Assembly (NCBI GenBank): GCA_033026295.1
Contig: CM065173.1
Span: 6,138,001-6,202,000 of the forward strand
Origin: Channa striata
Lineage: Eukaryota > Chordata > Actinopteri > Anabantiformes > Channidae
Direction: 5' to 3'
DNA: 64,000 nt
Under the pieces are notes generated by a model. The model was given only the letters and a program-made list of their open reading frames with translations, made no database searches and was not told the DNA's origin. Each line of letters opens with the position of its first letter. The stretch's first letter is position 1. Of the stretch, positions 35,404 to 48,439 are shown piece by piece. Made by a program: the position numbers and the translations under genes.

Positions 35404-35825
35404 GTCTGTCATTGAGGAAAGAAAGAGAGGGGGAAATGGGAGACGGGGAAAAGGAGGAAAGGTCAAACGAGAGAGAAGAGAAAGAAAGAAAGAGACAGAG
35501 AAGAGAGCTAATAAAAGAGAAACACATGGGGTCATCAATAAAGAAGGATGAGAAAAACGTCAGCACCAGGGGGACGAGGATGAAGGCGAATTGAAAAGAG
35601 ATTGAGGACATCTAAACGGGACAGACACAGAGACAAGAGGGGTGAAGGAGACATTGCAAAATGAGACTAATGAAAAAGAAGGTAAAGATCCCCAAGAAAA
35701 GATGGAGAGAGAGAGACAGAAACAGGTGGAGAGAGAAGTGGAGGAGGCCATGACGGAAAAAGGGGAGAGAGAAACATCAAAGGGTGTGAGGAAGAGAAAA
35801 ACACGAGAGGACGATGAGACAGAGT
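35404..35825. repeat. polypurine (GA-rich) tract, ~420 bp
   Basis: The plus strand is almost entirely A and G with scattered C and T, built of GAGA, GGAAA and AAGAA words, without a fixed unit. Overlapping frames read as K/E/R-rich coiled-coil-like peptides on the plus strand and S/F/L-rich ones on the minus strand. Both are composition artefacts. Confidence 0.85.
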
Positions 35826-36132
35826 GTGTTTCAACATTTAATCATCTGATAATGCAGCATGTGCATAACAATAACCAACAATCCTTCGTCCTTTAGCAGG
35901 TACATCTAACCTGCTGCATGTGCCAAGTTTACTTATTGCATTTGTTTCCGCACAAAAAAAACGCACAAAGTGAATCAGGAAATGTGTTAACACGTTAGAG
36001 TTTGATTGTCTGTGTTTCGGTGGCTGAATGTGGCTTTGTATGATGTGGACATTAATTCTGTGTCTCAGTGTGAGAACCAACCAGAACCAAGTCGTGGTTT
36101 GCTCCAATTTTAGATCAGCTCACTGGATGATG

Positions 36133-36133
<1 letters not shown>

Positions 36134-36168
<35 letters not shown>
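36134..36168. repeat. (AC)17 microsatellite
   Basis: An uninterrupted 35-base AC array. Confidence 0.97.
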
Positions 36169-36172
<4 letters not shown>

Positions 36173-38555
36173 ACGGTAGGTTCATTTAGTACACATGGAT
36201 CCAGACTAACTGATGGGGATTTGCACTTGAGTCTGTCTACATCCACAGCCACGACAGCAGCTTCGCACTGTAACAATGAAAGGATTATCAGGAGAATTCA
36301 CGAGTGAAAGGAAAGAACGAGCGTTGGAGAGTAAACAATCCAAGGAAGCTCGCAGTGTGTCGGAATGAAAGATTTACCACGAGTCAATAAACGAACGCAC
36401 GCATAGCAGTGCTCTGTCTGTAATTACACACACAATCAGGATATTGTACTGCATTAGCTTATTAATACGTTTAATGCAAAGAATGAGCGAATGAATCAGG
36501 CGCCTGAGAGAATAAGTGTGTCATTAGATGATTAAGGGCTGTTTTACTTAATTAATTAGTGAATTTGTGGGTAAATAAAAAGATAATCTGCTGCACTTGG
36601 GTTGGTTGGTGAGTCTGAAAAATGAAATTTCAGTTCTAAAAAGGACATAGGAATTGAGAAAGAACGAGATAACAACACCATTTATAGATGTGATAAACAA
36701 TCACACATTCATGGAAATAAATCATATAATCAACAGGTTAGGTTCACGCAAGAATGAACATGTTGCTGTGGCGACAGACACACAGACACCAACTTTGTCT
36801 CTTAGGTCGGTTGTCTTTGTCTTGTGGTCTCTGTATGTAAGTAAGTTTTGCATAACTAAAACTGAGTTGCCATGAACAGAAGGTAGAAGCCGAGTTCAGC
36901 TGGACGATCCTGAACCTGAAAGTGGAGCACAGGCGTGTGTGTCCACTGCTGCAAAAGGCCAGACGATGCTTTGTGGCATCCGGCAGGTCTGTGGGGACAG
37001 GTGATGTAAGTTGGTCAAAATATGAAAATATGTCCCTTTTAACCTCTCGAACTTCCCCCAACCTGCACTCCCGCCTTCACCGGGGGCCCACGGCCTCATC
37101 TGCAGCCAACCTGGGGTCTCTGCTATCTCCTCCCAACCTGTACGTATGTCAGCGCTTTGTCTCTGTGTGCCCCTTCAGGATGTGACCCGGATTCACGTTC
37201 AATCCATCACAGAAGCACAAGGTTAAAGGATGCAAATTGGGAAATAATTGTTGGCGGTTGTCGGCAGAAATGGGGCTGGAAAAGAAAAGTAGGCTGCAGC
37301 GAGAAAACCTGTGAAAATCAAGATTATGGTGAAACACTAAGCTGAACTGTTCAAGCTTCAAACAAGACTTTAACATTTTTATAGACATGATATTGCAAAC
37401 TGAAAAATGAAAATTTATGCACAATCTTTTGAGGTGAAAGTCACAAAAAGCAATATAGTAAAGAAGCAGTGCTGGTCTATTTATGACTCTTCCCTGGTGA
37501 GTGCTGATCCTTTTAATGTTTGCAATCTAGGAGCTGAAACTCATTCCACTGTTACACTTAAATGAAATCCCTGCAGATAAGAGTCGAGTCAAGTCCACAG
37601 CAGAAATGTAAATTAAAAAAATAACATTCAAGGTTCAGTGCGGATGTAACATTCTATGTTTTGAGGTTAAATATGGAGTAAATGGGGTTGAGGACGCAGT
37701 ATTTCTTCTCAGTAAGAGTTAAGTGGTTGTAATGTTTGACAGATAAGCTCAGGGTTTTATTTTTTACAGGAAGGAAATAGGGCTGTGACATTGAAAGTTA
37801 AAATGTAAATCTAAGGTAGCACATTTAATATCGTGTGTTATAAATTCCAGATTACTTTGGATATTTAGCACAGAATACGACAGAGTATTCAAACATATAT
37901 TAAAACACAAATGTTGCAGCTGCAGTAAAAACTCAAAGCGCCTCGCTACTTCCGTACAAAGTGTTGGATGTTCTGCCAAATGTGAATTACTGTCAAGGAA
38001 GAGTGAAATTACAAAGGTACAGACCAACGTTCCCTCTAATTTTCCGTGTGTCTGAGCAAACACACAAACTCATTGAGTGCACTGTGGTCACGCCAGCATC
38101 GCATCCATCCAAGTTACATGGTTTATTAAAAGAATCCAATTACAGCATTTACATTTCTGTTAGATTTTGTGCGCGGAGACCATCTCAGCAGTGCGCAATC
38201 GCCCACTCGTGCAGCCGAGAGGGAACAGTGGGACAGACTCCTGAGGGACATCAGTTTCCTTGGTGAGGCACGACGCTCCGTGCTGTACTCAGACATCTGA
38301 CAGATTCCTAAAACGGGAAGCAGACAACCCGTCATCCTGCAGCCAGACAGGGAATCAGCAGCCTGACAATTAGTCTGCCATTCAGTCAGGCCTTGGAAAC
38401 AGAGTGTATTTCACCTTTATTTTTCTCTGATTTTGACTGAAACACATGCAGATGACGGGAAAACATAACATTAAAGTATCTACGCCGGTCTTCAACTAAT
38501 CCGTCATCTCCAGAGCTTCAAACTTCATGAGCTGTGAGACGACAGACAGGAAATA
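36169..38555. other. intergenic, no gene seen
   Basis: Nearly repeat-free 2.4 kb. Several 60-105-codon frames overlap each other on both strands between 36744 and 37424 without a domain or a coherent splice pattern. Confidence 0.45.
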
Positions 38556-38559
38556 AAGG

Positions 38560-38702
38560 GGGGAGTCACGATGCAGGCAAGGCTCCCAGCATGATGTCTA
38601 TCTAATTGTACTTTATTCATTTGTAAATTCATAACAAGCTCCGCCAACGATCAACAGGGTGTGATTAGGTTAATCTGCTCTAAATGTTTAATAGCAGGCT
38701 GC
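38560..38702. promoter_or_regulatory. candidate conserved non-coding element
   Basis: 'gatgtctatctaattgtact', 'ttattcatttgtaaattcat', 'cgccaacgatcaacagggtg' and 'gattaggttaatctgctc' give a repeat-free block with several homeodomain cores (TAATTG, TAAT, GGTTAATC). Confidence 0.3.
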
Positions 38703-39778
38703 AAGTCAAGAGCAGTGATTTCTCATGTACTGATCCAAATCCAACTGTGGACCAAAGAGTCTCCAACAGGAACTCAACCCTAAACCAAGTGTGTGATAAG
38801 ACCAAGTCACAGCCGAGGAACCAATAAAACAAAACCATTTACCAGACAAGCTGCCACAACTTTTCTTTTCATTCAGTTGTTCTGCTCCCAAAGTGTTTTT
38901 GAATAAAGTCAGTGTGAAGTAAAGCCACTTCATGTATTTGCCTATATTTATCTATATTTAATTATCCTATTCTATAAGTACATATATACAATTATTATTT
39001 ATATCATTGGGTCTCCTAAGTGTTTCCTGTTGTTTTATAATCACGCTGAAGATTTTGGAAACTGAGACAGAGAAAGTTAGACCATGTTGAAAAGCCTAAT
39101 GATGAAACATATTTTTTGTTTTTAGGTGGGGTCCCGTGTCTGAATTGTGTAATAATTCTTTATGCTATCAGCTTTAATGAATGCCACATGTTGCAAGTGG
39201 ATTCTGACTTTTCTTTGTTCCTTGTTTTCAATTAAACCTCATGTTCTGTGATGCTTTTTGAGAAGCTTTGAAGCTTTTATCCTGTATAAAATTACAATAT
39301 TACATCTACCAACAAGACACTGTGTTTTTTAAGTATTAAGCTATAAGAGAGCAGCTCTTCATAGCACAGGTAATATTCAAAGAATATCGAAAGAAAATGC
39401 TGTAAAACCCATTATACACGAGCAGACACACTGAGTGTGTTTACATGCACATTAGTAACCGGGGTACAGTCGGCTGTCTCAGGAAAGTGTGTGTTTTGGG
39501 TGTCATGCAGACTTCGCCGATGACTTTCCAAGTATTCATGTGGCCTGGCTGCAGGCAGCTGAGTGAAGGAATGAATGAACGGCAAGATCGTTAACAAAGT
39601 AACGGGAAGATGGCGCCTCGTTTTAGAAACAAAGTCCGTCTAAGGTTGGACAGAAATTTAAATTTCACACAGTGTCTCCTAAAAGTCTAAATAAGTCAAT
39701 TTCCCTGCGGTTTTTAAAACTCAGACTGTTGTGCATCAGCTGCATGAGTCTCTGTCCCCCTGTTCTTTCACTCTGCTG
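38703..39778. other. intergenic, no gene seen
   Basis: AT-rich ('tatttatctatatttaattatcc' near 38945). No feature recognised. Confidence 0.5.
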
Positions 39779-39779
39779 C

Positions 39780-39815
<36 letters not shown>
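39779..39815. repeat. (CA)18 microsatellite
   Basis: An uninterrupted CA array of 37 bases. It accounts for the threonine/histidine runs in two overlapping frames. Confidence 0.97.
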
Positions 39816-39819
<4 letters not shown>

Positions 39820-41025
39820 GGCAAAATTTAGAAAGCCGCGTTTTAAGGTTACAATCTGTGTGCCAGGCTTCGAAAATAAGTCCGAGGTTCGGGGGGAACC
39901 AGGCTACTTTTTGGCTCCATGTTCATGTGGGTTTCCCATAAAGTGGATAAACACTGTTCCCCGATTACGCGAGAAAGCTGGTTGCTCTCAGTAACCTGGT
40001 TATTAATGTCCACGTAAACGCACTCAGTGGGGGAACCCAGAGGCTCATCTTATCAAGTGATTCAGAACAGACCCTGGGCACAGCTCAGCCTCTCCTCCGC
40101 CTGCCTGTAGGTCCAGTAGATGTACTGTCATGCCCTGTACCTTTGTTGTCATGGCTACAATAATGTGCACTTTGTTACATTTAGGCACAAAAACGACATT
40201 TATTAAACAACAAGGTGAGGGTTTAATCATAAAAATATTGGTTAGGGTCATGGACACAGCTACAGTTGTTCCTGGCACATTGTTTTACTGCTATTTGTCA
40301 CCAAATTACCAAATGTATTGATGATAATAAATCTATCGTCCCACTTGAAGCTAATACGTGACCTAATAAACCAGCTATGGGTGGTTGGGTAAAGTAAGAA
40401 AACAATGAATTAACAAATGGTTGTGGTGCCAGCCAGGGTTCTGCCGCTCACACACACACCAACACACACTCCTGCAGGACTTAGTAGAAGCATTTGTCAT
40501 TCAGAACATCTGCTGCAGCCACTGATTGTTTATCAAGGCTGGAATGATGACAGAATCTCTAACGACCTGCAGACAATTAAGGAACAAAAGACCCTTTGAA
40601 AGATGGAGATTGGATTTTAGTTACAAATCTGATTGAGACTAGCACAGGCATCACAGCGATGCCCGAGTCTTTGTGATGTTTGTCCGTCGCTCCTGCGACC
40701 TCCCCCCGCCTCTCGGAGAACGGCAGACAGTTTGGTTGTTTCAACGAACAGACCAGGTGGCATATTCCAACTGCAACGCTGAAAAATGGCTTCGTGCGAA
40801 AAGAAAAAATGCCCTTTTTGCAGAGTAATAACTTCTTGATGGGTGATTGTATGGATGTTTGCATTTGCATGCAAGGCTTTTTGAGTGAATGAACCCATTA
40901 TTCATGCATGTCTTCACATATTTATGTGTGTGTTTCATGCATCATATTCAGTATTCAGTGTGTGTGCGTGTGTTGGCAATTCAGCAGCCGTTCGTGCAGC
41001 CAAAGAGAGATTTGAATAAAAAGGA
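39816..41025. other. intergenic, weak repeat hints
   Basis: 40120-40290 ('tttaggcacaaaaacg', 'attggttagggtcatggaca') resembles a fish repeat phrase, at low confidence. 40490-40620 ('tgtttatcaaggctggaatg', 'gcagacaattaaggaac') looks like a weak conserved-block candidate. No gene is visible. Confidence 0.35.
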
Positions 41026-41027
41026 AA

Positions 41028-41168
41028 AAGTGAGAATACTGTAGCAGGATGCTAATGGACTGGACTGTTTCTGGGGGAAATATGTATTCAGCAAAAGCAG
41101 GAAGGCTTCTATGCATCGATAAATTACTTTGGGGGCTCTGCTGCCTCTCTCCGGGATGCTGATGTATC
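41028..41168. promoter_or_regulatory. candidate conserved non-coding element
   Basis: 'gcaggatgctaatggactgg', 'tctatgcatcgataaattac' and 'ctccgggatgctgatgtatc' form a repeat-free block with an ATCGATAAATTA core. Confidence 0.27.
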
Positions 41169-44125
41169 ACAGAGAGACAGCGAAAGGAAGAGAGCGAGAT
41201 GTGAAGAATTTCTCAGACAAAAAGAGAAAAATGAAAGATGGGGGAGATAAATGGGAAAAAAGAAGCGTTAGTTTGATGCTCTTCAACTTTCTTCTGCTTG
41301 ACTTTTCTATGTGGGCGGGTGGATTATTATTATCATTATCTTAATTAGTGTTGGCAGTGAACAAATGGGAGGCGCAGAGGGTAAAGAGATGCAAAACTAC
41401 ATTTGTCAAACTGTGCACCACTGACATTGTGGTTTGTTTATCTGATCACCGAGGCCCCGTTTTTTATTTATCCATGAATACACATTATTTAGAGACTTTA
41501 TTATGAAATGACTCTGTCATGGTGATGTTAAGGCTTGTTCAACCTTCCCTCTAATTAACCCCTAAGGCCCATTTTGGGGCAGAATTAAAATCACACGTGA
41601 AGGTCAGTGATGGAACATTCTCTGTGCTCCTGCCAGTCTGGAATTTTACACGTCTGCAAATGACAGATAACGGTGACGGACATTCGGAGGGACACCGGAG
41701 AGCTGAAAGACAAGAAAGAAATGAACTCGATGTGAAGTTCATTTGATTTGAGGCTCGAATCCTCGTCGTCAGCGACATATTTCAGGGAAATCATCGCACA
41801 TACTGCTGTTACTTACGTATTTGGAGGATGTGCTGTGATTACCTCAGATCGTACCGGTTGGTGCTGAGTGGCTGGTTGTTGCTTTGTGTGATGGATTAAC
41901 CACTGAACCATGGAAGCTGAGATGCTACAAACATCTGAGCTGTGTAACCAAAATGTCAGTTTTAAAAATATCATCTTTTCACCTCATGGTTTTAAAAACC
42001 CCATGGAAATATCTCGACACACATTTTCACCTTTTTCCTACCTTCTCTTTCTCGCTGCCTTACCGTCTACCGCTGTCTCTCAGGATCAACATTTCCTGTG
42101 CTGCCTTCATCCCCCTAGAAGACAAAATAAAGAACAAGTGCTGCAGAAGGCTTCGGGCAACAAATCTCTGTAACAATGAGTTTTTTTTTCCACTCGTACT
42201 GAGGCACAACACCAACCAGTAGAGAAACAGACGTGAAGCAAAATAGGTTTTGATTTGTTTGAATGTGGCTTTTGGCCTTGTTAGACTGTATCAAGAACTT
42301 TATGACAAGCTGGTGAAAGCGAGGGGCATTTTATCAAACTGCAGCTGAAAAGCAGGGACGTTGTGATGAAGGACGGCAGAGGAAGTTTCCCAAAGACACG
42401 GCTGTGATCTCCAGTGACATTGGGAGTCATTGGAAACTCAAATGTCAGCAGCAGTAACGACCAAGTCTGGTTTGTGGATCTTCATTGAAAGGTTTTGTCA
42501 ACCGAGGTCGTTTGTTCCACTAAGAGTCTAATATAATCAGAGCAATTTGATATTCAGGAAAGACGTCCCGGCATCTTGTCAAATTGCTTTGATGGATCCA
42601 GTATCAGTGCCACTGTCACAGTGTAGAAGACCAAGACAATAATATACACTGACGACATCAGAAGCCACTACAACTGGTCCTGGAGTGCATGACAGGCGCA
42701 AGAAAAAATGATTTCTGATTGCTTCAAAAATGCCCTTTGGCTCTGCCAGCATCTATCAGCAGCATCATCTGATGTTTTAACTTCCCTTTTTCCCTGCTCT
42801 GAGTGTTATGAACTGTCCTTGATTGGAAAGCCAAACCTATGAACTGAAGATGGTGAATACTTTTGGAGCATTACTTTCCAATTAGCCAGCAAAAAACCCT
42901 GCTTGGTTGTAGTCCAGTAAACTTTTTTTAGGCAATGCACGGCCCCGATGTGCCGTAAACAAAACCAGGACATTTAAGTTTTATTTAATGTTGTGCACCT
43001 GATCACACAAAGAAATTGAGCTGATTTTCATATGTGAGGATGATCCTCATCCGAGTGAGTTGCATGTCGGAAAGGCCACTCTGGATCGTAGCTGAGGTTG
43101 AAATCCTCCTAACATTGTCTGGAGTTCATGTGTAAGAGCACTCGACATATCATATTTTCTAGCATATTTCAGTCATTGTGTTTAAACCCAGACGATGGTC
43201 TTTTCCTGACCGGGACCCAAATTTTGACAAAAGGTCACATCAGTTTATTGGTAATATTTTGGGGCATGGAGACAAAAAATAAAATAGACTGATAGGGCTG
43301 CATCACATAATTGTGACGCGTGACACAATGTTGTTATGTGCAGGCAATTATGTTGTATTTTGTCATGTAATTTTGAGAATGTGATGACAAATAAATAAAT
43401 AATATTTTGTTCAAACTGCAGAGTGTGATGGGGTGAGCAATCACACTTCTGTGCTCTGTGGTAAAAGGAAAAACTGGTTTGGCCTCCACAGTGCTTTGAG
43501 CCTCTGGGCTCTGAACAACAAAACAGCATTTGGTTGCCAAAAGACAACAGATAATATTAATGTGTATTTTTCCTAGATATTGTGTAGTTTGGAAGCTGCT
43601 ACCAGAATCCAGCGATGGTGAAGAAGAGTGCAGCAGACATCTTAATGAAATCAGGTTATTGTACTTTCATTCAATAATTATTTTTGGTTGTTGCAGCCCA
43701 TTCTCATTCAAGGCATCAGTAAGCGTTGATTTGTCCATTCCTTTTATGTTACATGATGGCAAGTAACATGGCATCAAGTGGTGGCGCTCCTGGAGCCCAC
43801 ACCAAAAAGACACCTGTGGCATCAGCATGACCCGCCAAAGGACGTCAAAAAGTTTTGTCGGCTTAGGAAGTTTTATTCCCAGATGCTGTGGGATTAGAAC
43901 GTGTTGGTTATTTAAAGAAGGAAAATGAATTTTTGTGAAACCCACAAAACCTAGAGAACTGGGTTTGGACGTTGGGCACAGGAAAACGTCCATCTCTTTC
44001 TCAAACATGTTAATTTAAATGTTAATATTGTGTATAAATAACTCGTCCGTGAATTCAACGTTACCTCCAGAGGCTAAACATTGCTCACATTTGAGACGTC
44101 CACCTGCTGTAGCTTTCGCCCTGCT
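41169..44125. other. intergenic, no gene seen
   Basis: About 3 kb with almost no recognisable repeats. The best frame (113 codons, minus, 43667-44008) lacks a domain, and the plus frame of 112 codons at 41884-42222 overlaps another in a different phase. Confidence 0.45.
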
Positions 44126-44127
44126 AA

Positions 44128-44238
44128 CATGCAGGGGAGAAATTACATGTCAGCCACAGCGTCAGAATGATTAATTTGCCTCTGCATCATGGCATAGTAA
44201 TCCTCCTCCTCGTGTGCGATCAATCACACGCAGCCCAG
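44128..44238. promoter_or_regulatory. candidate conserved non-coding element
   Basis: 'cgtcagaatgattaatttgc', 'ctctgcatcatggcatagta' and 'gtgtgcgatcaatcacacgc' make a dense, repeat-free block with ATTAATTT and an inverted 'gtgtgcgatcaatcacac' arm. Confidence 0.3.
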
Positions 44239-46025
44239 CAGGTCGCCACGGCGCTCGCCACACGGCCAAGCTGAACGCTGAGGTGAGACGGGTTCCTCCC
44301 ACAATGCAGTCACAACAAACAGCGTGACAGAGTCTGGATGCACGGAAGGAATGAGGAGGAAAGACGCAGGACAAGACTAAAATGGTTTAATGTTCTGCAG
44401 AAAGATGATCTTCAGATGTAAAGATACGCAAATACACAAAAAGTTAGTTTCTTCTTTCTCAATTCTGTGTGATGAATGAATGTGGAGAGAATAAAAGTGA
44501 TTCACATGTAAAGGCTCTAACTGCTAAGTGCAAGTGTTTTCGTGCCCATACGAAATGGCTGAAAACAGATTCTGAAATCGAAACAACATGCTAATCACCT
44601 TCAAGGAGGAAAAACTGCCATCAGAAATATGGAAAACGTACACTTAGAAATTGTACAAGTGCCATTAACCAGTTGTGTCAGGAGTTTGCAGATGCTTTTA
44701 AATCTTTTGAAATTTGTAAGAGGAATCAGTCGTCTATGAACTGCAGGAACAATTACGACAGAAACAAAAGTCAGAGAGGAAGTGGTAGAGAACACAGACT
44801 CAGTGCAGTTCCACCTCAGATACATGCTTCATGTAGCTGTGTGTGGTAAGAAAACTGAGCATTACAAGCAGTGTTGAACATGAGACTGTTGATAATGTAC
44901 ATTTTTTTGACGGATTGAAATGAGACAATGATCGTGATAATAATTTAAAATAAAAGTCATATTTCCCTTTGTGGAACTTGGAGTGAGACGAAAATGGCAC
45001 CGCTGAAAGAGTGGAGCTGATTCCAACTAGTTTATGTTCTGTTCGCTTGAAAAAAGCTGTAAAATAAATGTAGTAGATAAAGTCTTTTTTTTTCACTGAA
45101 CTGCAGTAAAGTAAAAAAGTCATACATAAATATTAATACTTTAGTGAAGGATAAAAAAATATATATTTCTGCAAATGTACTTTCTTCCTAATCAGCTTTG
45201 GTCAGAAATAAATAAAAAGTCAGCAGGATTCATCAATGTGTGCAATGAACGTGATGATGATATTTTAATGTTCAGTCATTTTAGTTGTTGTCAGCCACAG
45301 TCCGTCAGAGCTGCATGACGGGTCCCCGAGGCTGCTCCGAGTCAGAACTACAGAACGCCGGATGAATCCATTTTGTGAATCCATATACAAACAACCAATA
45401 ACCTGTACAGTAGAGTCACGGCAGTGGATCTGTATTTTTAAAGCTCCCTTCAGGCTGAATAAAGTCAAGACAAATCTGTTACACACTGACCCGACAGCAA
45501 ACAAACGCTCGCCTATATATCCCAATACGTCTTTGTGGACGGGCCAGCTCTGTTTAGGATTCAACCTCTGGACAACAAAGAGAGAATCTTTGATTGCAAC
45601 AATAATTCACCACTAACTACAACGTTCGAGTGAGTGAACTTTTACTGCTGTGATTTATATTTGGTTGGTTCAGTGTGAGTGACAAACCAGGACATTAGAC
45701 TCTTAACCTGAGGCAAAGAATTTCCCCCCTTTAAATTTAGCATCCCAACAAAAATCTGTGCTTACTTTAATTTATGTGAAATATGTGTTTATCCATGTAC
45801 AAATTCTGAGTGATTAAGTGACATTTATGCAAACGACAGTGTCTGAAGTTCTGCAATGAAACATTAGTTTTAACCTGTAATTTGAGCATTTCACAGATGA
45901 ACCTTCTAATTCAGTGCAGGCGTGCGGCTCAGCCTTCCTGCAGACTCACAGTGCTGACCGGGATTACCGGGCACCTCGCTGCTAACAAGAGTGTGTCTGT
46001 TTCCTCTGATGACACACGGGAAAAA
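44239..46025. other. intergenic, no gene seen
   Basis: No exon or element recognised. 45265-45616 carries 99- and 84-codon frames on opposite strands without domains. Confidence 0.45.
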
Positions 46026-46035
46026 AAAAAAAAAA

Positions 46036-46162
46036 CGTAGCAGAGTGCAACTCACGGCAGTGCTCAGCATCATCGTCAATAAATTACATATTGATTTTAC
46101 CGTGTGGGCAGACGACTGTGGGAATGGGCCGAGCTGCTGAATTGACTTTTGGGTTTTCTCTG
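46036..46162. promoter_or_regulatory. candidate conserved non-coding element
   Basis: Immediately after an A14 run, 'catcgtcaataaattacata', 'ttgattttaccgtgtgggca' and 'gacgactgtgggaatgggcc' form a repeat-free block with AATAAATTA (homeodomain/Hox-like) and TGTGGGAA (RBPJ-like) words. Confidence 0.32.
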
Positions 46163-47540
46163 TGAAGTGATTATTGAACTCCTGCTGCTCCCTGCTTGTG
46201 TGCAATCTGCCTGCAGCCACCAGCTACCAGGGGGCAGCAGGGTGGGCAACATTTAACGTCCACACTCTTATTATGTGTAAGTTCATCTCTGTCCAGTCAA
46301 AGAAGTTCCTGGGAGCCTCCAAATTTACTGTGCATGACTCCAGATTCATGTTAGATTCTCTCACGTTTCTGAAACTAAACTCTATTGGTAAATCACGGTA
46401 ATTACTATATTATGATTGGTAATGGTTCTCATTAGAAGTGGATTGATCCAGATAAAAAGAGGCCAGTAGCAAACAGTTAATCATGTGGAAGCTAAACACC
46501 AAGAGCTTCAGTCCTGGAACCACGAGTTAGTTTCTGTGTTATTTGATCATTTAAAAATTTGATTGTTTTTATAGACGGCATGAGGTTCATTACAGGAGCA
46601 AAGCATCATGTAAATTTAATTAATATTTAATTTGTTTATTAATTGCAAATGTTGTGAAGTGATTCCTATTAAGTAATAACAGGTAGTTGTGTATTTTACC
46701 ACTGCCTGTCAGGGAGAAATTGCCACGTGTGTTTCAGGTAATAACTGTAGCTCTCCCATGTGATATGACCCACTATATCCATATATCCATATATATCCAA
46801 GATATTACCTGGTTACGACTTTAGCAATTATTATGATATTACTTTATTATTTAGTTATTAACGGAATGTTCCTGTTGCACATTACAGAAATACTATACCT
46901 GGTTATTTTGAAAATATTATTCTCCTTTCATTGCATGACCTAAAGACATGTGTTATACTGATATATAAGACTTTATTTTTCTTTCAGAAGTGGCTGAAGG
47001 CAACAAGACAAAAGACAGCTGGAAAAAATCAATCAGGTGAGTTCTGGAATTACTTCGCCTGAGCTAAACTGTGGACATGGCGGCAGTGACGATTCTCGAT
47101 GAAGTGCAGTTTGCAGTTTTTTCACCTCATCTTTTTGTATCACCACATGTGTCTTTGGAACTTGATAGAGGTGATTAAAAAAAGTACGGGGCAGCATCCA
47201 CAACCCAGTAAAAAAGCAAAAATAATAAGTCCAGCCGAGCTGGTGACGCAGCTTTAATTCATTTAGCCGTCAAAAATCAAAATTACACTGAAGATAACAG
47301 TCCTACAAGTGATTATTGTGATGTCCTGAATATTTGTTTGCATATTCTGACTGCTTAATAAAGGCAGTGAGAAGCATTCGATTTTTGCAGCTGAAGTGAA
47401 CGTGAATCTGCGTTGTACTGTGCTTGCTGCTCTTTTGCACAGCTTTAATTTGTACGTGTTTGCACGGCATGCACGTGTATGTGTGTGTCCAAACACGCTG
47501 CGTGTGTGATTATAACACACCTTGCAGAAGTGTACTTAAG
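46163..47540. other. intergenic, no gene seen
   Basis: Contains 'tatatccatatatccatatatatcc' near 46774-46798, a short imperfect array. No gene. Confidence 0.5.
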
Positions 47541-47542
47541 AC

Positions 47543-47612
47543 ATCATGCTGCTCGCCCCATTCGCAGGGATAATATGATTAAGAGCCACCTATGGCGCTT
47601 TGTGAGTGTGTG
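47543..47612. promoter_or_regulatory. candidate conserved non-coding element
   Basis: 'catgctgctcgccccattcg', 'cagggataatatgattaaga' and 'gccacctatggcgctttgtg' form a short, repeat-free block adjoining the GT array. Confidence 0.25.
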
Positions 47613-47623
47613 GGATTGTGTGT

Positions 47624-47628
<5 letters not shown>

Positions 47629-47656
<28 letters not shown>
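47629..47656. repeat. (TG)14 microsatellite
   Basis: A perfect 28-base TG array preceded by imperfect TG units from about 47601. It produces the threonine/histidine run in the 153-codon minus-strand frame. Confidence 0.96.
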
Positions 47657-47659
<3 letters not shown>

Positions 47660-48439
47660 GAGGGAAAGTGGGCAGCAGCGATGTTAATGTGCGCTTCGTG
47701 CTCGTGCTCCTGCAGAGCTGTAGCAGCACGGCGCACGTGTCACGCAGAGCCTCGCCTTCAACCCGAGCCAAAGAATCAGCTATCAACCTGCACAAGGTTA
47801 CATTAACGCTCGGAGGCATCCAATCACAGACGGGAAACGTCAGTGGATGAAAGCTTCCAAACACCGAGGGAGAGAGTGTCACCGCTGACATGGCAATTTC
47901 CTCTGTTACTATGTGTACGCTGCGTTTCTGCATGTGTGTTTGTTTGAAATAATTAACGCAAAGTATTAAAAGTGAGCAGCACTGATGCTGATGAGGTGAA
48001 TCCACTTTATAGATTCCCTCTAATAAATCTGTAAGGATTTAAAATATGGGGGGCTTAATGTAAAATATTGCGATGCTAAATATGATATACAGCCGTATAA
48101 AATATTAGAGACACTTAGTTCATTAGGTGTACTGATGAGGACGATTCAGGTACAAGCCATTATTCCTAATAAATTCGTCTCATTAAGTCTGTAATAATTA
48201 AAAAGGAGGAGATGGAGATAAAGAGTCAGAGATTAAGGGAGGCATTTTTCAGCAGCAGTTGGATATTTTGGGGGCAATTTGCTGGATTTCTTGTCCAAAA
48301 TAAATATCCATTTCATTAGTGTGCGTGGAAAACCTTTAGCCTTTCTTTGCACAAAGACAGAGAAAAACCGGAACAACTTCCTTTGTTCAGGCGATTTTTC
48401 AAAGGAAAATCAAAGTAGTAAAGTTCGTCACTGTATGGA
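47657..48439. other. intergenic, no gene seen
   Basis: 'ccgtataaaatattagagac' near 48091-48110 resembles a fish repeat word. No gene. Confidence 0.4.

Noticed and set aside
35324..35896. K/E/R-rich coiled-coil-like frames
   Set aside because: The purine-rich tract produces them in several frames at once.
45265..45616. Opposing 99- and 84-codon frames
   Set aside because: Mutually overlapping on opposite strands with no recognisable domain.
47544..48005. 153-codon minus-strand open frame
   Set aside because: It runs through a TG array and a candidate non-coding block, and shows no domain.
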